The position numbers were made by a program, and so were the translations under genes. From Willaertia magna (taxonomy: Eukaryota > Heterolobosea > Eutetramitea > Acrasida > Naegleriidae), in assembly GCA_902984215.1 (NCBI GenBank), contig CADWAF010004243.1, forward strand, positions 1 through 10,252: a stretch of DNA of 10,252 nt, in the 5' to 3' direction. The stretch's first letter is position 1. Every line of letters starts with the position of its first letter. The notes under the pieces were generated by a model. It made no database searches and was not told the DNA's origin. It saw only the letters and a list, made by a program, of their open reading frames with translations. This document shows positions 1 to 7,674 of the stretch, in pieces.

Positions 1-1
1 A

Positions 2-430
2 TCATATTTCAAGATGTATCATGTTGACAACTATGATGTGGATTATGTTTATAGAAAATTAAATTTTAATAGACCTACTCAGTTCAATTTTTATATGTCA
101 GCTTTATTTTACAATTTTTTTGAATTTAATGTTCCATTTATTTTTAACAATTACTTTTTTTCTGAAGAACTATTTAAAGGCGAAACTAACAGTAAGGCAA
201 AAGTTTTAAAGGATTTATGTTGAATTAAATTTGGTTTATTAAATTTTTTTTAAACTAATACTTTTAAAACTACTCTAGAAAGAATTTTTAATAATTCTTT
301 AAAACTAAACTGAATTATTTTAGATCAATATTTAAATATTAATTTTTATAGACTAATTTCTTTATTAAATTATATGCTTGCTTTTGATGTTGGAGTTGTT
401 AGAATTTTATATAATATTTATAAATGTTTA
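2..430 (+). CDS. 3' part of an unknown protein, open at the left window edge
   Basis: One frame stays coding-like from base 2; the first ATG is at 14 but the frame is open upstream, so the true start probably lies outside the window. The first 69 codons have no stop and a mixed composition with aromatic residues, Pro, Cys and Gly, unlike random AT-rich sequence. TGA follows at 221, TAA at 251, TGA at 311 and TAA at 431. At roughly 80% AT, about ten TAA would be expected by chance in 143 codons, and only one is internal. Read as Gln (TAA) and Trp (TGA), the product continues with ordinary-looking protein, for example around 350-420 (a Leu/Ile/Gly/Val-containing helix-like stretch). No family is recognised. 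The frame keeps few TAA to about 850 but becomes Phe/Ile/Leu-rich, so I end the call at 430. It could be a decayed gene. Confidence 0.4.
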
Positions 431-1159
431 TAATATAAAAAATTAATTTTTCTTAAAATAAACTTTAATTTTTTAAAAGAGTATATTTTTTTTTTAATAA
501 ATTGATAAACAATTAAAAATATTTTTATTTTTATTATTGTAAATAAAATATTTGAAATTGATTGAAGAAATATAATAATTATTATTAATTAAAACCAAAA
601 AAACTTCAATAAATCTATCTTAAATAAAACTTTATTATTATTAAAAGTTATTTGTTTTAACTTTATTATTATTTGAAGTTTTATTTTTATATTATAATTT
701 TTTTTACTTATTTTGATAATTGTTTTTGATTTTGTTTTGGTTGTTTTTTTTAATATTTTTTTATTTTTGTTTCTAATTTTTATAATGAATTTTTTTGATT
801 TAAAGAATTTAAAATTTTATAATAAATCTTTAATATTATTTATTTATTTATAACTTTATAATATAATTAAAAATCAACCTTAAATATAACTTTATTATTA
901 TTAAAATTAAACAATTAATATAATAACTTTCATTTTAATATCTATTTCTTTTAAACTATGATTATCTTTTAAAAATAATAATAAATTATTAACTTTAAAT
1001 ATTTTATAATTACTATTTTTTAACTTATTTACTTTATTAAATAAATGACATATCAATATTTATATTAAAAAAATTTTATATTACAAAAATAATTGTGTAT
1101 TATATAAATTTATTGAAATTTTAAGTGTTATTTAAATATTTATATTAAAAAAGAAAAAT
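431..1159. other. Extremely AT-rich stretch without a confident gene
   Basis: The upstream plus-strand frame continues here with TGA at 503, 959 and 1046 and TAA becoming frequent after 850. The segment from 434 to 850 still has fewer TAA than expected by chance and reads as a Phe/Ile/Leu-rich, membrane-like sequence, so it may be a continuation of the left-edge gene. After 850 TAA reaches background frequency in that frame. No RNA gene, repeat array or conserved motif is visible. Confidence 0.3.
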
Positions 1160-1675
1160 CTATTAAAAATATAAATATTAAGAAAATAGTTAATTAAATA
1201 TTATACAATTTAATAGAAATATCATTTATAAATAACATAAAAAGAAATTGTACATATATTTAATTAAAAGAGAAGATATTATTTATAATAATATTAAAAG
1301 ATTATTAAATATTAATAATTATTTATTTAGTAAAAAAATAAAATTATTAAAAAAAATATAAATACTTTATTTTTATTATTTAAAAAAGATAATACTTTAT
1401 TAATATTTAATATAACTCTTATATTTGTTGAATTATTTTATTTTAAAAAAATTTATATTACATTAATAATATTAATATTATAATAGTATAAATTATTATT
1501 TTTATATATTTTATTTTTTTAATTTAAATTTTATATCATTTACAACTATTTTTAAAAAATACATATAATCAGTAATTTTTATATATATATTTTAATTAAA
1601 ACTTTTAAATTCATTTAATATTAAACTATTAAAACTAATATATTCTTTTATAAAATTTTAATAATATCAAAAAAA
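1160..1675 (-). CDS. Possible C-terminal continuation of the large Asn/Gln-rich minus-strand gene
   Basis: Reading leftwards from 1657, one minus-strand frame has no TGA down to 1160 and beyond. Its first 47 codons carry a single TAA and have a balanced composition (Glu, Ser, Asp, Thr, Val, Met, Lys), which is unusual for this base composition. TAA then becomes frequent (about 20 in 165 codons), as expected if it encodes Gln in an Asn/Gln-rich protein. The segment follows the TGA at 1754-1752 of the upstream gene in a different frame, so it is either the end of that gene after further frame slips or a separate gene. No domain is recognised. Confidence 0.3.
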
Positions 1676-1751
1676 AGATTTTATATATTTTTAGTATTTT
1701 TTTGTGTATTATAAAAATATATTAATAAAATATCAAAAATTTTGTATAACA

Positions 1752-4200
1752 TCATTAAATAGTGAATATTTAAATTTTTTAAATATTCAATTATATTACA
1801 TAAAATGAAATATTTATATTTTTGTAAAGTATTAATTAAAGAATTATAATTGTTTATTAAATTATATATATATATTCTCTTATTATTTCTTCTTTGAAAT
1901 ACTTTTTAATTTTAAAATATTTAAAACAATTATTAAATATCCTATAATCAAACTCATTAATTTATTTTATAGTTAAAGATTTATATAATATTATTATATT
2001 AATATATATTATTAAAATATTATATTCATTTCTATTATTTTTAATAACAAATAAATTTAATATAATACTAGTTAATTATTATTTTAATAATAAATTAATA
2101 ATATCTTTTTTACTAAACAAATTAAATACATTAATATTAGTACTATTAATATTTAAAAAAAATTTTATATTTAAATTATTATTTTTTTCCTTAAATTTTT
2201 TCGTTGAACAAATGTTTAGAATATATATTAGTGATATTTGTTTAGAGTTTAATAATTTTAATATTTGTTTAAGTTATAAAATGTTTAATAATTTTATTAT
2301 TAGTTGAAGTTATTTTAAATTTAATTATTTTATTATTTATTAAAGTTATTAGAAGATTAATAATTTTATTATTTGTTAAAATAATTTATAGTTTAATAAT
2401 TTTACTATTTATTAAAATAGTTTCAAATTTAATAACTTTATTATTAATTGAAATTATTAAAATTTTTGTAATTTCATTATTGATTGAAGTTTTGTAATTT
2501 TTAATAATTTATAAGTCTAAATTATTTTAAAAATCTTATTTATTAATATTATATTTATATTTTTTTATTTAAAATTTCAATAAATTTAACCTGTGATCTT
2601 AAATTATTAATATTTAATTTTTTAATATAAATAACTATTTTTTTATTTCTTTTTAAAGTATAATAAAAAATAAGGTATTGATTTGTGGTTGAATTTGTTA
2701 ATGATTTGTTAATATTTTTTTGAGATAAATTTAAAAGTAAATATAAATTTAAAAATATACTTTTTTTTTCATTAACATTACTTTTACTTTTTATTAATTT
2801 AATAATATCTTTTTTAATATTATTGATTGTTGTTTTTAGATTTATTATAGTTATTAAAGAAATTATTTTATTATTAGTTGTATAAATTATTTTTAAAATA
2901 ATAATAAATGATTTTTCTTTATAATTATTATTAATGTTTTTTAATAATTTTATTAAATTTGATATTTTATTATTAATTTTATTATTTTTACTCTCTATTT
3001 TCTTTATTATAATTTCATAAATCTTTTTATTTATTATGTTATTTTTATAAAAATAATTAACTATAATACTATACAATTAATTTTTCTTTAAATATTCAAT
3101 ATAATCTAAATTTATTCTTCTTTTTATAATTAAATAATAAATATAGAACTTATTATTTAAAATATTTTTAATAATTAATTTTTTTTTTACTTTAATTAGA
3201 TTATTATTGCTATGATTATATAAATTAAAAAAAATATTATTATTTTAGAGATATAGTTATATAATAATAAAATGTTTTTAATGTTATTTTTAATAAATAA
3301 TATATTATTTAAACTTTAAATGTTAACCAAAATAGAGTTTTTATATAATTATTTATTTTTTTAACTAATAAATAATTAATTTTTTCTAATTTTTTAAAAT
3401 TCTCTATATACTTTTCTTTTAAAATATTTTGATAAGTAATAATTTTATAGATAATTTATTATATTTTAAAAACAGTAAATATATAATTTATATTTTTTTT
3501 TTTATTATTTTAATTTTATATTTATATAATCTATCTAACAATCTAAAATAATAATCTAATTTAATATTTTATAATTATAATAATCATCTTTATTATTATT
3601 ATAATAATTTATTTTTTTTTAATGGTTCATAATTATTATAATTATTATACTTTCTTTTTAATTGTTTAACTTTATTATTATATAAAGTTACACTATTATT
3701 AATTTTATAATAATAGTGATTTTTGAGAGAATAATAATATTGATTTAAATTATTACTATAATTATTAATATTATAAAATTAATTATTATATTTATTATTA
3801 TTTTGAAAGGTATTATAATAGTGATTGATAATATTGATTATTATTAATTATTGATTTAATAATTTTAATTATAATTTAGTCTATTATTTTGATTATAGTA
3901 GTATTAATTGTTAAGATAATATGGCTTTTTATTATAGTTTTAATTGTTATTGTTGTTGTTAGTATGATTATTAAAATGATTATTGTTGTTGTTTGGTTTG
4001 TTATTATTATTGTTATTATTGTTAAAATAATTATTAAAATAATCTTGTTTCATATTTATTTTATTTAATCTTTTAATAATTTCTTCTAAATTAAAAGATT
4101 CGTTATTGTAGTTTTGAGAAAAAAATAAATTAGATTACAATAAATAAAAAAAAGTATTTTATTAATTTTAGTATTATTTCAATAAACAACAATGTTACAT
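1752..4200 (-). CDS. Large Asn/Gln-rich low-complexity protein with 12-residue repeats (ciliate-type code, frame-interrupted)
   Basis: I propose one gene of roughly 815 codons. It starts at the ATG at 4200-4198, whose next codon is TAA (Met-Gln). The N-terminal part (4200 to about 3850) has a short Glu/Ile/Lys helix, then Asn runs broken by Phe, Pro, His and Tyr. About 3850-3230 is Asn/Tyr-rich, and 3230-2555 is Lys/Ile/Asn-rich; its core, 3076-2558, is stop-free for 173 codons even in the standard code, which chance can hardly give here. The same frame continues into the 36-bp repeats at 2499-2212 as Gln/Asn-rich 12-mers, then a further 146 codons run to TGA at 1754-1752. Frames change near 3850, 3615, 3230 and 2197, mostly -1 and mostly at A/T runs. 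In-frame TGA occurs at 2476-2474 and 2425-2423. No known family; prion-like composition. The joined model is inference, but the individual segments are strong. Confidence 0.5.
2212..2499 (-). repeat. 36-bp tandem repeat encoding 12-residue Gln/Asn-rich units
   Basis: Seven full 36-bp copies start at 2248, 2284, 2320, 2356, 2392, 2428 and 2464. A degenerate eighth copy lies at about 2212-2247. There are no spacers. Because 36 is divisible by three, the unit keeps frame. On the minus strand, in the frame of the 173-codon ORF just upstream, each unit reads approximately [N/Y]-F-N-[K/Q]-Q-Q-N-Y-Q-x-x-N when TAA is Gln. One position is CAA in one copy and TAA in others, a synonymous exchange under that code. 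Under the standard code this frame is full of stops. The plus strand gives a hydrophobic Leu/Ile/Val reading with stops at 2243 and 2270 in the outer copies, which I consider a shadow. Confidence 0.75.
3940..4060 (-). repeat. Asn-codon microsatellite inside the large minus-strand gene
   Basis: The plus strand shows imperfect GTT/ATT runs. On the coding minus strand these are mixed AAC and AAT codons giving Asn tracts interrupted by Lys-Pro, His-Phe and His-Thr. Mixed synonymous codons suggest an old, selected homopolymer rather than a fresh triplet expansion. Confidence 0.6.
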
Positions 4201-4347
4201 TATTTATTGTTTTTTTAATTTGAAAATTTTATTTAAAATATTATAAAAATATTTCGATTCATTGAAAATTCATTTATACTTTATTGAAAACCATAATAAG
4301 CTTATTTAACGATTGTTGACAAATTATTTTTAAAAAAAATACACAAA
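4201..4347. promoter_or_regulatory. Divergent intergenic region between the minus-strand gene and the coiled-coil gene
   Basis: This 147-bp AT-rich gap separates the ATG at 4200 (minus) from the ATG at 4348 (plus). It would have to hold both promoters. It contains several A/T runs and TATA-like stretches but no motif I can name. The plus-strand start is preceded by an A-rich context (AAA before ATG), common for protist start sites. The call rests on position alone. Confidence 0.3.
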
Positions 4348-5563
4348 ATGAAACTATCAGCCTATTTGGTAAAGTGTTTGGATGAATTTAAAGAAAAAGT
4401 AATTGTTACTTCTTTTTGTAAAACTTACAATGAAAATTTTTGTAAAAATTATATTAATATCCACAACAGAGTTAAAAAAACTAAAGATTACATTAATCAA
4501 GTTACTCTTATTGTAGAATCAATATTATCTATAAATATTAAATGTATAACTCACCTTTTATTTGATTTGGAAGAATTTTATAGAGATTGTGATGAAATTA
4601 TTTATACCAAGTGTTTAACTAAAAGTTATAAAGCTTATAATGTTGTTACAATTAATGATATTGCAGATGAAAAAAAGAAAAAGATAATTTTATTAATTAA
4701 TAATTTAACAAAACAATTAAAAGATTAGAAAATTAATTGTAATGGTACTCCAGAAGAATTAAAAAAAAAATTATTACAATTAAAGAAAAAAAAAAGTGTC
4801 AATAAGAAATTGATAATTATTTTAATAAATTAAATCAACAATTACAAAAAAAAAGAAAAGAATTAACAAATGAATTAAAAACAATTGTTGATGATAAATT
4901 GAAATTAATTAATAATTTTAAAACTTTACAAAAAAAAATGAATGACGTGACAGTTAATAAAGTTAACAAGATGATAAATTATGAAATGATTGAATATCAA
5001 TTAAAAGTATTGAAAAAGTTACAAAAAAAACCAAAGAATTATTACAAAATCAAAAGCCAATTTAAAACTTACATTAATTTGATATTGTTAATTTAAAAGA
5101 AAAAGAAATGAATGAAATGATTAATGAAATTGGTAAAATTAATCAAAAAGTGGTTTATTCAAAATATTGTCAATTAATTGAAATGAATTTTAAAAATAAT
5201 AACGATGTTTATTGTAATAATATTTTAAAATTTAAAGTTCAATTAAAAGATTACAATAATAAAATTACTCAGTTAGATAATAAATTATTAAAAAGTTATT
5301 CATTATAATGTTATTTAAAAGAAGTTGATAGTGATAATAAATTAATTGAATTACAAAAAAAAATTAATAAAAATAATTACAGTATTGAAATAATAATTTC
5401 AACAATAGACAACGATAAAAAAGTTGAATTATTTATTTTAATTAATAATTATCAAATTGCAAAATTATTTTTAAATATTATTGTATCAAAATATAAGTGG
5501 GATAATAATTATTTAATAAATGTACAATTACTGAGCAATTTCCTACTGATACACAAAAAATGA
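4348..5563 (+). CDS. Coiled-coil protein of unknown function (ciliate-type code, frame-interrupted)
   Basis: The start ATG sits in an A-rich context. The first 126 codons are intact, with several Cys residues and a helical Lys/Glu/Leu pattern, then TAG at 4726 falls between charged residues where Gln fits. The frame slips by -1 in the A10 run at 4786-4795, where reading continues Lys-Cys-Gln, TAA at 4803, then Glu-Ile-Asp. It slips again by -1 in the A8 run at 5023-5030. In the new frame TAA at 5063 and 5075 give I-Q-N-L-H-Q-F, and TAA at 5306 precedes C-Y-L-K-E-V-D-S-D. Most of the product is Leu/Lys/Glu/Asn-rich with heptad-like spacing, so coiled coil is likely. The frame reaches TGA at 5561-5563; an alternative -1 slip near 5520 would continue past it. 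No family recognised. It could be a decayed gene, but the regular run-linked slips look more like sequence errors. Confidence 0.6.
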
Positions 5564-5578
5564 GTTAATATGTATCTA

Positions 5579-5605
5579 TTTTTTTTTTTTTGTGGAAAAA
5601 AAAAA
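5579..5605. repeat. T13-GTGG-A10 foldback
   Basis: Thirteen T are followed by the four bases GTGG and ten A, so one strand can form a hairpin with ten A:T pairs and a four-base loop. It lies just after the coiled-coil gene. It could mark a 3' end or simply be two chance homopolymers. Length errors are likely in both arms. Confidence 0.4.
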
Positions 5606-5708
5606 TAGCATTTTTTAAGTATTTTTTTTCATATATTTTTTTTTATACCCAAGTAAAAGTTGAACTATTGGCAGAAACACTTTTTATCTATAACTTTTTT
5701 TTGGTACC

Positions 5709-5720
5709 ACTATATATAGT
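5709..5720. other. 12-bp perfect palindrome
   Basis: ACTATATATAGT is its own reverse complement and is directly preceded by GGTACC, another palindrome. It lies in the T-run spacer. It could be a protein-binding site, but AT-rich palindromes are frequent by chance. Confidence 0.3.
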
Positions 5721-5810
5721 ATAGTATTTTTTTTTATGTCTAGTTAAAAGTATATAACATTTTTTTTCTAGTGTACTCAACTAAAATAATGTAAAAATTA
5801 CATAAAAACA

Positions 5811-5900
5811 TAGAGGATCACGTTGTAATAAAAAAAATTATCTAAGTTGCCTCCAATCTCTTACTATGGTCTCTCGCCCAAGCTGCTGTGTTTACTTTAT
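5811..5900. other. GC-rich island of unknown nature
   Basis: Bases about 5846-5892 are near 50% GC inside roughly 80% AT sequence. On the minus strand the island contains GCTTGGGCGAGAG, which matches a conserved 13-base stretch of plant-type 5S rRNA, and a T8 run suited to RNA polymerase III termination follows on that strand (5837-5830). The rest of the 5S structure is not recognisable, and the 5' half is A-rich. All three plus-strand frames are open here under the reassigned code, one of them unbroken from 5521 to 6247, so it may be coding instead. I cannot decide between structured RNA, transposon relic and exon. Confidence 0.35.
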
Positions 5901-6075
5901 AAAAAGTGAATAGTCGATTTTTAAACTTAAATTTCTTTGTTTTTTTTTTTTGAGCTTTTTTAATAAATTGAATTTGAACTTAACTGAACCACTGTTTCAT
6001 TTGATTATTATTTATTAATACAAGCAACGTCTTATAAAGTTTATATCCAGAAATAAAATAGTCTCAAAAAATACA

Positions 6076-6706
6076 ATGTCTTCAATTTAAATAAAAATAA
6101 AAAAATAAAAATCTAATTCCATTATTATTATAAAAAACAAAAAAAATTAAAAATTTAATTCCTGTAATTTTTCAATTTCTAAAAAACAAACACACCCAAC
6201 AACAACATTCAATGCAACAACTAGTCCTCCGAAAGGTGCTATAGTTTGAAAATTAAAAAACTACTGTTTCAAGTTTAATAACTTAATAGTAATATTTACA
6301 ATAATTCAACTAATGTATTAACTACATTTTTATCACCTACTTCAACTATTGTCGCGAATAATATTATCTTTTTTTTTACATCTTTAATAATAAATAACTA
6401 TTTAACTGAAGAAAAGGCTTCTTTACTTGCAAGTATTTCTTTTCATTTACAATTTAATAACAATAGTAAACTATTGTAGATTTTCAAAACCATAAACCAA
6501 AAAATTTGCATTTTTTGACGTTTCAAGTTGTTGAAAATCGCAAAACAACAGCAACTAAAAAACCGAAAAATTGCAAATAAAATACTGAAAAATTGCAAAT
6601 GAACGACAAAAATAAAAATTAAAAAACACCAAAATAAAAATTGAAAAAAAAATACGTCAAAACAATAATCAATGCCTGCCAAACTAGAACAAAACAAAAT
6701 AGGTGA
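6076..6706 (+). CDS. Ser/Thr/Lys-rich ORF of unknown function running into the transposase start
   Basis: ATG at 6076 opens a frame with TAA at 6088, 6106 and 6148, a Thr/Pro-rich stretch near 6185-6235, and TGA at 6247. Shifting by -1 near 6240 gives a segment rich in Ser, Thr, Ala, Leu and Glu (6306-6476), with ordinary codons including GTC and GCG, then TAG at 6477. A second -1 slip in the T6 run before the TGA at 6516 leads into a Lys/Gln/Asn-rich basic tail ending at TGA 6704-6706, overlapping the transposase start by 35 bases in another frame. If the A9 run at 6644-6652 were two bases longer, this ORF would fuse to the transposase as an N-terminal extension. No domain recognised; the tail could be a nuclear or DNA-binding region. 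The start is the first ATG of this frame but the frame is open upstream. Confidence 0.45.
6467..6477. repeat. Candidate left terminal inverted repeat of the Tc1-like element
   Basis: TAAACTATTGT is matched by its exact inverse at 7664-7674, giving an outer span of about 1.2 kb, the usual size of a simple Tc1/mariner element. Extending outwards, 14 of 17 bases match. A TA target-site duplication is not clear. The match is short for this base composition. Confidence 0.25.
6504..6600. repeat. Cluster of GAAAAATTGCAAAT repeats upstream of the transposase
   Basis: The 14-mer GAAAAATTGCAAAT occurs exactly at 6565-6578 and 6587-6600, 22 bp apart. A related copy (GAAAATCGCAAAA) begins at about 6533, and an inverted relative (AATTTGCATTTTTT) lies near 6503-6516. 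Some Tc1/mariner elements carry subterminal direct repeats that bind transposase, and the spacing of about two helical turns fits such a role. The same bases are also read as the basic tail of the upstream ORF. Confidence 0.4.
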
Positions 6707-7661
6707 ATATTACAGCAGAAGTAAACCTCTGGATAATGTAGTTAAAAAAGAAGTCATAAAATTATATGAAAAAAGAATGAAATTTATAAACATATCTAAA
6801 ACATTAAAATTAAATCAGAGAACAGTCTCTAAAATAATATATAATAATAAAGCGATTACAACAAATGAAAACTCATTAATTGGAAACAAAGAATTGTTAA
6901 ACTATATTAATTTGGTAATTAAAACATCACTCGATATTTACTTAAATGAATTAATAGAACACATTAAAATTAAATTGAACATTAAAATTTCGAAAAGTTA
7001 CGTATGTAAAATAGTGAAGAAGAAACTAAATTATCGTTTAAAAAGAATTTCACATATTGCGAAACAAAGAAACTCTGAGAAAGTGCATCTCCTCAGAGAA
7101 TAATTTAAAAGAAAAATAAAAAGTTTACCCTTTGAAAAGTTTATATACATCGACGAAAGTAGTTTCAACAATAAAGATTGGAACAGAAGATATGGTTATT
7201 TTCAACTGAAACAAAGTGCAGAGTTAAAAACAAACAATTACAATCGTAAAGCGTGTTCTTTGATCCTTGTTATGGATTTTCATAAAGGTGTGCGGAGATA
7301 TTTCATCAAGAATACAACATTTAGTGGTGTTAACCAATTCGAATTTATCGAATTTCTTAAAGAATTGGTTAACACCTTAGAAGAAGAAGATGAAAAAAAG
7401 TGGATTCTGATATTTGATAACACCAGAATTCATAAATCTAAGATTATTAAAAGATGGTTTTATAATCATACCATCTTAGTATTGTACACAGCTCTTTATT
7501 CCCTCAATTTTATGCCAATAGAACTTTGTTTTGGAGAATTAAAGACAATGGCCAAAAGACTAAAAACAAAAGAAAGCATTAAAGATAAACTAGTGGAAAT
7601 GATTAATAAATTATCCACTAGTAATATTTAACGATACATACTTCATTGTATATATCGTTAA
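6672..7661 (+). CDS. Tc1/mariner-family (IS630-Tc1) DD34E transposase with an in-frame TAA
   Basis: The enzyme cuts and rejoins transposon ends in the nucleus. Residues 22-62 form a first helix-turn-helix and about 85-135 a second (Lys/Arg-rich, Tc3-like), together binding the terminal repeats. The catalytic acidic triad is visible: D161 in YIDES, D249 in FDNTRIHK and E284 in MPIE, with 34 residues between the last two. TAA at 7101, residue 144, sits between R-E and F-K-R-K with no frame change, so it is read as Gln or is one nonsense mutation. After TAA at 7629 the frame continues R-Y-I-L-H-C-I-Y-R, resembling the usual C-terminal end of Tc1 transposases, then TAA at 7659. About 330 codons is normal length. 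The usual P-x-Y-S-P-x-x-N-P-I-E block is degenerate (Pro lost twice), suggesting decay. The start is the first ATG after an in-frame TGA at 6642; an N-terminal fusion to the upstream ORF is possible. Confidence 0.85.
7326..7376. repeat. Perfect 15-bp inverted repeat inside the transposase gene
   Basis: GGTGTTAACCAATTC at 7326-7340 is exactly complementary in inverse order to 7362-7376, with a 21-base loop. Both arms are in the coding frame (G-V-N-Q-F and E-L-V-N-T), in the catalytic domain between the first and second Asp. An mRNA hairpin would form. A 15-bp exact match within 51 bases is unlikely by chance. Confidence 0.7.
7629..7660. terminator. Imperfect hairpin between convergent genes
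   Basis: TAACGATA at 7629-7636 pairs with TATCGTTA at 7653-7660, and three further pairs are possible after one mismatch. It lies between the transposase end and the end of the convergent gene at 7672, and each strand carries a TAA at its stem end. A 3'-end or processing signal shared by both genes is possible. It may also belong to the transposon end. Confidence 0.35.
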
Positions 7662-7663
7662 AA

Positions 7664-7674
7664 ACAATAGTTTA
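7664..7674. repeat. Candidate right terminal inverted repeat of the Tc1-like element
   Basis: ACAATAGTTTA is the exact inverse of 6467-6477. It overlaps the TAA that ends the convergent minus-strand gene (7674-7672), which would place that gene's end inside the transposon boundary. This is weak evidence because of the short length. Confidence 0.25.

Larger units (their letters stand above)
5564..6075. other. Spacer rich in T and A runs with no confident gene
   Basis: The first half (5564-5770) is full of T8 to T13 runs. One frame, beginning near 5521, has no TGA up to 6247 and contains nine TAA/TAG, so this could be an unrecognised coding link between the coiled-coil gene and the ORF starting at 6076. 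The Phe-runs it would encode argue against coding for the first half, while about 5640-5760 reads as a plausible hydrophobic segment. I leave it unassigned. It contains a foldback and a GC-rich island, listed separately. Confidence 0.35.

Noticed and set aside
2212..2499. 36-bp repeat as a CRISPR array
   Set aside because: Copies are directly adjacent with no unique spacers and diverge from each other, and the context is eukaryotic.
2275..2499. Plus-strand hydrophobic Leu/Ile/Val repeat protein in the same repeat
   Set aside because: It is open only within the array, ends at once on both sides and has no start, while the minus-strand frame joins a long ORF.
3600..3800. ATT/ATA microsatellite as a noncoding repeat
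   Set aside because: The minus strand reads as Asn/Tyr codons continuous with the large gene, so a low-complexity coding explanation is simpler.
1..4140. Mitochondrial genome fragment
   Set aside because: TGA as Trp in the left frame suggested this, but the minus-strand genes need TAA as Gln, no organellar gene is recognisable and a nuclear-type transposon lies nearby.
4899..5096. Separate small gene with a TTG start
   Set aside because: It is an internal slice of the coiled-coil gene. The frame is open upstream to 4803, and a TTG start is not expected in a eukaryote.
5108..5308. Separate small gene starting at ATG 5108
   Set aside because: The frame continues coherently upstream through TAA 5075 and 5063 and downstream through TAA 5306, so it is part of the same coiled-coil protein.
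5811..5900. tRNA gene
   Set aside because: No cloverleaf, A box or B box could be found on either strand.
6443..6697. 84-codon minus-strand ORF, Phe/Cys-rich
   Set aside because: It is the antisense shadow of the Lys/Gln/Asn-rich plus-strand coding sequence and has no independent coding features.
6076..7661. Programmed -1 frameshift joining the upstream ORF to the transposase, as in some bacterial insertion sequences
   Set aside because: The required change is +1 or -2, not -1, and no classical slippery heptamer with a following stem was seen at the overlap.
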